From positions 3,353,501-3,417,500 of the forward strand of contig JACSYO010000471.1 of the NCBI GenBank assembly GCA_016806645.1: a stretch of DNA of 64,000 nucleotides, in the 5' to 3' direction. A program made the position numbers and the translations under genes. The notes under the pieces are model-generated. The model was not told the DNA's origin. It made no database searches and saw nothing but the letters and a program-made list of their open reading frames with translations. Shown one piece after another: positions 59,196-64,000 of this stretch. Every line of letters begins with the position of its first letter. The stretch's first letter is position 1. This DNA is from Ophiodon elongatus. Taxonomy: Eukaryota > Chordata > Actinopteri > Perciformes > Hexagrammidae.

Positions 59196-61102
59196 GAAAC
59201 CAACAAGTTAGGTTTCGTTTCTGGTTGTTTTTTTGTGGGGAGTGACTAAAATATTTGAATTGATCAGAAGGCAGGGCCAAAGAAAGGGCAACAATGTTGG
59301 TGAGGGAAACGTTGAGAAGTGTTCTTCATTGACTTATACAACTGTTTTTGTAGAAAGCATTTTCACATACCTGCGATACTAATTACTTTTTCATATCATC
59401 TCTCTCTAACCAACCAGAGTACTTCTTCGAACGTCAATCAAAATGTTTTCACAGCATCAAAGACTGAAAAGTACCAGAAGTTGGCATTGAATACTCGGTG
59501 ATATCTTGTTTACATGTACTTTGACTTCCTGACTGAACTTTGTCGATGCTTGTGTTGAAATAACACTGAAGTGCTGTGTTCATGAGATTTGTTTTAAAAA
59601 AAAAAAACACCCGTGTTCAAAGTTGTTCACCAGTTATTCTTTTTCAAGTCCACAAGATATTTCACTCAAACGTGACAGATTAATTGCTGAAAGTGCTCCC
59701 TGGTTCTGACATACACCAACACAATATTGGTCTGACATGTTGCCCTCAACAGACATGAAGCCAACATTTTAAAATGTTTGGGTGTTCAGAATCTACATCA
59801 GTTATTGTGGTTCATGTTGAACACAAGAGACTCGGTTTAACGGACTTAAACAATCCTCCACCTCGCCTGTCTGTGTCTCTACTCATCAAATATAGGCAAA
59901 CATTTAAAAAGAATACTCTTTTAAAAAGAAAAACAAATGCTACACAAATGACAGTACAATTTTATTACAGTATTTAAATCCATGTAAAACTAAGACAAAG
60001 CCATGATAAATAAGTTCCACAATTTACATGTATTCTCATTTCATTAACCTTTATTATAAAACAAAAATAACAAAGTTTAAAAGAATAAAAAGACAGAGCA
60101 AACTGGCTCTGTAACTGGAAATGTAACGGAGTTATCCCGTTCAGTTCAGAGCAGCCGTCTGATGAGTGAAGCTCAGAAACCTCTGATCTCAAATCAGAAA
60201 CTTAAATGTTTCTCTTTTCTCTCACACAATCACATTAGGTCAACATGTGCAAACCGTTCTTCCACACAACAAAGCATATTAAGATACTGAGTTAAAAATA
60301 AAAAAAGTAAAATCAAGGCTGTGTTGACTTGTCCGTTCAGCCTGGTGGTCGGTGAAGGTCTGAATGGTTTCCTCCATGGTCCCAGAGTAAAGGTGTGTAG
60401 GCAGCACTCGGATGAGAAACCCAGAATAATGCAAATACAATTTAAATCATTTGCAAATGTAGCACAACAACAAAGGGAAAGTCAGATGAAACAGAAGTTT
60501 GTCCTCTTCACGTGATAACTATTAAAATGTAATATATGTTTTGAATCGTACATACAGCAATTAAGACTAAAAAGCCCCAAGCCCGTTCCTTTCATATATC
60601 TGAAGATAAAAACTCATGAGATGTACAAGGGAATGTTATATGTATTAACATATTATGCCTCAACACAGAGTCAGAGTTGTGACAGTTACATTTATTCCAA
60701 ATAAATCTCTTTAAAATGGAAGAAAAAAACTGTCATGTAGTGCTTCAAGGTCAAACTTACTGACCTTCTATAGCAGGTAAGAGGCACACAGAGCAAATAC
60801 CTGTACTTGATACGGTAGGGGTTGGGTTTAAGTCCAAAACGTGGAGCAAGATTTAGCATCAGCTGTTTCATAAAAAAAAAAAACTGGGTGGCATTAGTGT
60901 AGGGAAAAGTCTCAATAGTTCATCACATAAAGCGTTTGTTCGGATTGTTGTAAAACATGATGATTGTAAGTCTACACCTCCCCTTTAGAGAATGAAATCC
61001 ATCCGTCACCTTCAGTCTGGACAGAACATGAAACTTAATGCTGAGAGCACTGTCGGTGTTTGTCTGAACTCCTGATTGAAACTTTATAAAAGTCCTTGAT
61101 TC
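59196..61102 (-). other. TRIM upstream region and strip1 3'UTR
   Basis: No coding exon is visible. The strip1 3'UTR must begin at 61102 and read leftwards. Complemented AATAAA hexamers (TTTATT on the plus strand, for example 59961-59966) allow a 3'UTR of up to about 1.1 kb. The TRIM promoter lies in the left part, where no TATA box stands out. Confidence 0.45.
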
Positions 61103-64000
61103 TCACTGTAGCAGTTCTTCCCAGGAAATGGGTTTGGAGAAGACCTCCCGCTCCAGCCAGAGGTCATAGTTCATCTGGAAGTCCTCGGGCAGGTCCACCC
61201 GCTGTCCCAGTACACTTTGCAGACAGTTGTCCACAGGCAGGAAGTCCGGGTTGATGTGGCTCTTGTCGTAGCGGCGACTGTTGAAGCGTTCGATGTTGGC
61301 CCGCAGAGCACACTCCTCGGCCTGGAAGTCCCAGGGGCGGGCGTCCAGATCTGCTCCGGGACAACCAACAGGTTCATGGTTAGTGCGCTCTGGTCTGAAA
61401 TACAACCCAGTTCTGACCTCGACTTGGACTGCAACTGACGACTAGTTTCACTACCGAATAATCTGATGTTCATCTTGTCAATAGTTTGGTCTAGAAAATG
61501 TTAGTGAGGAATACCATCATCAGTTCTTAAACCCAAGCTTGTTTGCCTAAAACCCAAATAAATTTGATTTATTTTCATCTTTATTTAAAAAAAAAAGAAG
61601 AAAAAAAAAGATTATTTGATCATCTGAATTGTTGCTGAATAATTTTCTGTCAGTCGACTAAGTGTGTGAGCTCCAATTAAGGCCAAATACGTTTCAGTAC
61701 AAACAACTGGAAATGTACTGCAAATCCATAATATACACACGCCACAATGCAATGAAAAAATATATTTATCACAACTTTCTCCAGGCTGAAGCTTCCATCA
61801 ACACTGGATTCCAACATACTGGCTATTTGTTTATGTTTCCACTCACCGTTCCCGTAGGCCCAGTCGTCGTTGAGCCGATGTCGGACCTTCTGATAGATGG
61901 CGGACATGGTCTTCATGTTGCTCTTCCTCCACTGACGTCCCAGGTATTTGGTCTGAACTTTGAGCAGCTTGAGCACGTAAAGCTGCATCATGGCCTGCTT
62001 GACCTTTAGCGCCCTCTTCAGGATCGGAGCGGACTTAAACACCACCAGCATCTGGGAGGGAAAAGATGAAACATTATATTTTCAATTTGTGGAAACATGA
62101 CACGATCCGTCATGATGAAATGCTATTTGATGAGAAATGAGCTCACCATTGTTCTGGAGTGCTTCCACTTGGTCAGTTTGTTGAGGATCCTCAGCAGGTT
62201 AATACAGGAGAACAGATTTCTCCAGCAAAACTGATTGTTGTCCCCTGCTTCCTGTAAGAGACAAAATGTCCACATTAAACATTATTTCAGTTCTACTTTT
62301 TGACTTAAGCAGTCCAAAACTCTGCTTTATCAGATGGTGACAACATATAAAACAACTGAAAACTCACCAAACTCTCTGCTGTTAACTCCGGGAGCTCATG
62401 CACCACACAATAAGGAAAGTCAAGCACTGAAATGCTATCAGGGAAAGGAAAAATAAGCACAGTGAAATAAAGGCCATTTCAGTACCCTTCAATGAGATTT
62501 ACTGCTCATGAATGTTGTGATTTTTGTAATTTAAAGAGGCCCTGAAAGTACCTGTTTTTAGCTGTGATGTAAGACATGATGTTCTGGTTGAAGAACTTCA
62601 GGATGAGAGGGATGCAGTTGGCAAACACCAGGTGTTGAGCCATGTACTCAAACTATGACACGAGCATACGAAGACATGCTCAGTTGAGAAGGATATTTAT
62701 TTATTCCCTCATATCAAAGTAAAATAAAACAACAATGAGATCAAGAGGTGTTTTAAACTTTTTAAATATTAAAAGGAAATATCTAATACAGTTACATGTA
62801 ATCTGGTGGTATCAAAGGTGCGTGATGTCTGTACCTGGTAGATGTGGTTCAGTTTGAAGTGCTTCAGAAGCAGCAGCAGGATCGCAGAGATGGCCTTCAC
62901 GATGATCTCTTTGTGTCGATTAACATCAACACCAAGTTTCATGCTTTGCAACACTGTCGTCCTGCAGAATAACATCACCAATTTTAAGTAAACCTGTGAT
63001 CCTCAGACGAAAAAAATCTACAAAGTCTTTCACTTTGTGATTTATTCATCTCTTTAATGTTCAAATTGAATTCTAAATCTTTAAAAACCTATTAACTAAA
63101 CCTTTGGCTATACGATCTTGAACCTGAATATCAGAAGTAAAGCAGACACCAGTATTGTTTTTCCACTTCAGATGTTAATCTAATTTAAAAGTTGTTACTA
63201 AAGTCAAGATAGTTTCCTTGTTCAGAACACAATGTTGCTCTGGAGAAGGAACTGGCAACGCTGTTAAAAACCCTTTCAGAGGCCCTGCAGCACTTACGGC
63301 ATCTCCTCCGGCAGCACGTCTGCCAGGATGTTGATGGAGTCCGTCTTGGCTTTGGAAGTCGGAGCTGCTGCCAGCAGGATCTTAAGCAGAGCAATCTGAC
63401 ATTGAGAGGGACAAACCATGGAGTCAGTCACTGAAATATGCTATATGTTATGCTATAATTCTTCTCTATGCAGGATGATTACAGTATTTACCGCAATATA
63501 AAACTATAAGGTGCACAGTAAAGTTTTGTATGGTTACTTTTATACAAAATCAATTCACAGAAACATTGAGCCACATGATACATATGAAAGTTTAAATAAA
63601 TGCTGTGTCAAGCATAAGTCATACATGACCCACAGTACCACAGTGAAGACCCGACCCCCAAACAGCACTAACCATGTATTGAGGCAAACTGGGCAGAATT
63701 CCCTGATAGAGCAGCTCAGTGGAGGACATATCCACCTCCTCTTCACCCTGATGATGAGGAGGGAGAAAACAAGAGACATAAAACACAGAAAATAACATCA
63801 CCATGAACCTTTGAGACAGACTGGTTTTAAAAACTCTGCCATCCTTAACCAGAAGAAAGAGTAAAGATTTAAGTTACTACGAGGAACTTTCATTTTGTTT
63901 TGGATTTGACAGTTCCTGTGGACAAAAGCGGTAGCTTCCGAGCACCAGATTCCATTTAGAAAACCTCTCACTCGTCTGCAGCAGGGTCTGATAGTCTTCC
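61103..64000 (-). CDS. strip1: STRIP1 (FAM40A), C-terminal part, runs off the window
   Basis: Eight exons join in phase: 63673-63747, 63298-63395, 62835-62961, 62552-62652, 62368-62434, 62147-62251, 61847-62051, 61103-61350. A ninth, partial exon is probable at 63972-64000. Diagnostic stretches are STELLYQGILPSLPQYM, LLAAAPTSKAKTDSINILA, FNQNIMSYITAKNS, KVKQAMMQLYVLKLLKVQ and the C-terminus VFSKPISWEELLQ, all nearly identical to human STRIP1. STRIP1 is a core scaffold of the STRIPAK phosphatase-kinase complex (striatins, PP2A, GCKIII kinases), controlling cell shape, Hippo signalling and, in fish, retinal wiring. About 340 of an expected 800-plus residues are visible. Neighbouring 1p13.3 orthologs support STRIP1 over STRIP2. 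The right edge truncates the gene. Confidence 0.96.

Noticed and set aside
58576..59280. 234-codon minus-strand open frame over the TRIM first exon
   Set aside because: It is an alternative frame of the GC-rich RING/B-box exon. The in-phase frame ending at 58701 carries all zinc ligands and splices correctly.
1..64000. CRISPR arrays, tRNA or rRNA genes, prokaryotic operons, viral genes
   Set aside because: None seen. Tandem repeats are simple microsatellites without spacers, and gene structure is that of a vertebrate nuclear genome.

Overview
The window is vertebrate nuclear DNA from a ray-finned fish, most likely a percomorph-type teleost. The genes are split by many short GT-AG introns. 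Intergenic DNA is AT-rich, with microsatellites and fish-type dispersed repeats, and a decayed Tc1-like transposon with fish-type sequence is present. Four genes are recognisable one-to-one orthologs of human genes that I recall mapping to chromosome 1p13.3: amigo1, rbm15, slc6a17 and strip1. The species itself cannot be named from the sequence.

Layout. 1-4.3 kb: gene-free, with repeats. 4.3-7.6 kb: amigo1 (+), a neuronal leucine-rich-repeat/Ig adhesion protein whose coding region is one exon, preceded by a probable TATA-driven non-coding exon. 11.2-15.8 kb: a complete nine-exon aspartic protease of the pepsinogen/chymosin type (-). 16.2-17.5 kb: a dead Tc1-like element that appears to sit inside an older inverted-repeat element. 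20.0-21.0 kb: a candidate multi-exon gene or gene remnant that I do not recognise (+). 22.9-25.7 kb: rbm15 (-), intronless, with a GC-rich promoter. 25.7-33.3 kb: gene-poor. 33.3-46.5 kb: slc6a17 (+), eleven coding exons, one with a GC donor. 46.5-52.7 kb: 3'UTR and gene-poor DNA. 52.7-59.2 kb: a seven-exon TRIM gene (-; RING, B-box, coiled coil, PRY-SPRY). 61.1-64.0 kb: the 3' part of strip1 (-), which runs off the right edge.

The genes do not form one pathway. They are a block of conserved vertebrate synteny: AMIGO1 (Kv2-associated adhesion), RBM15 (m6A-writer adaptor), SLC6A17 (synaptic-vesicle amino acid transporter) and STRIP1 (STRIPAK scaffold). KCNC4, ALX3 and UBL4B, which I recall lying inside this block in human, are not visible here. 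A TRIM gene occupies the strip1-slc6a17 gap, and a gastric-type protease lies between amigo1 and rbm15. The human chymosin pseudogene maps near RBM15, so the protease may be the fish occupant of the ancestral chymosin locus.

The most interesting points are that protease's aberrant flap, the nested transposons, three strong CTCF-consensus sites around rbm15, the unassigned exons at 20-21 kb, and several dispersed repeat families that can be aligned within the window. I found no CRISPR, prokaryotic or viral system.
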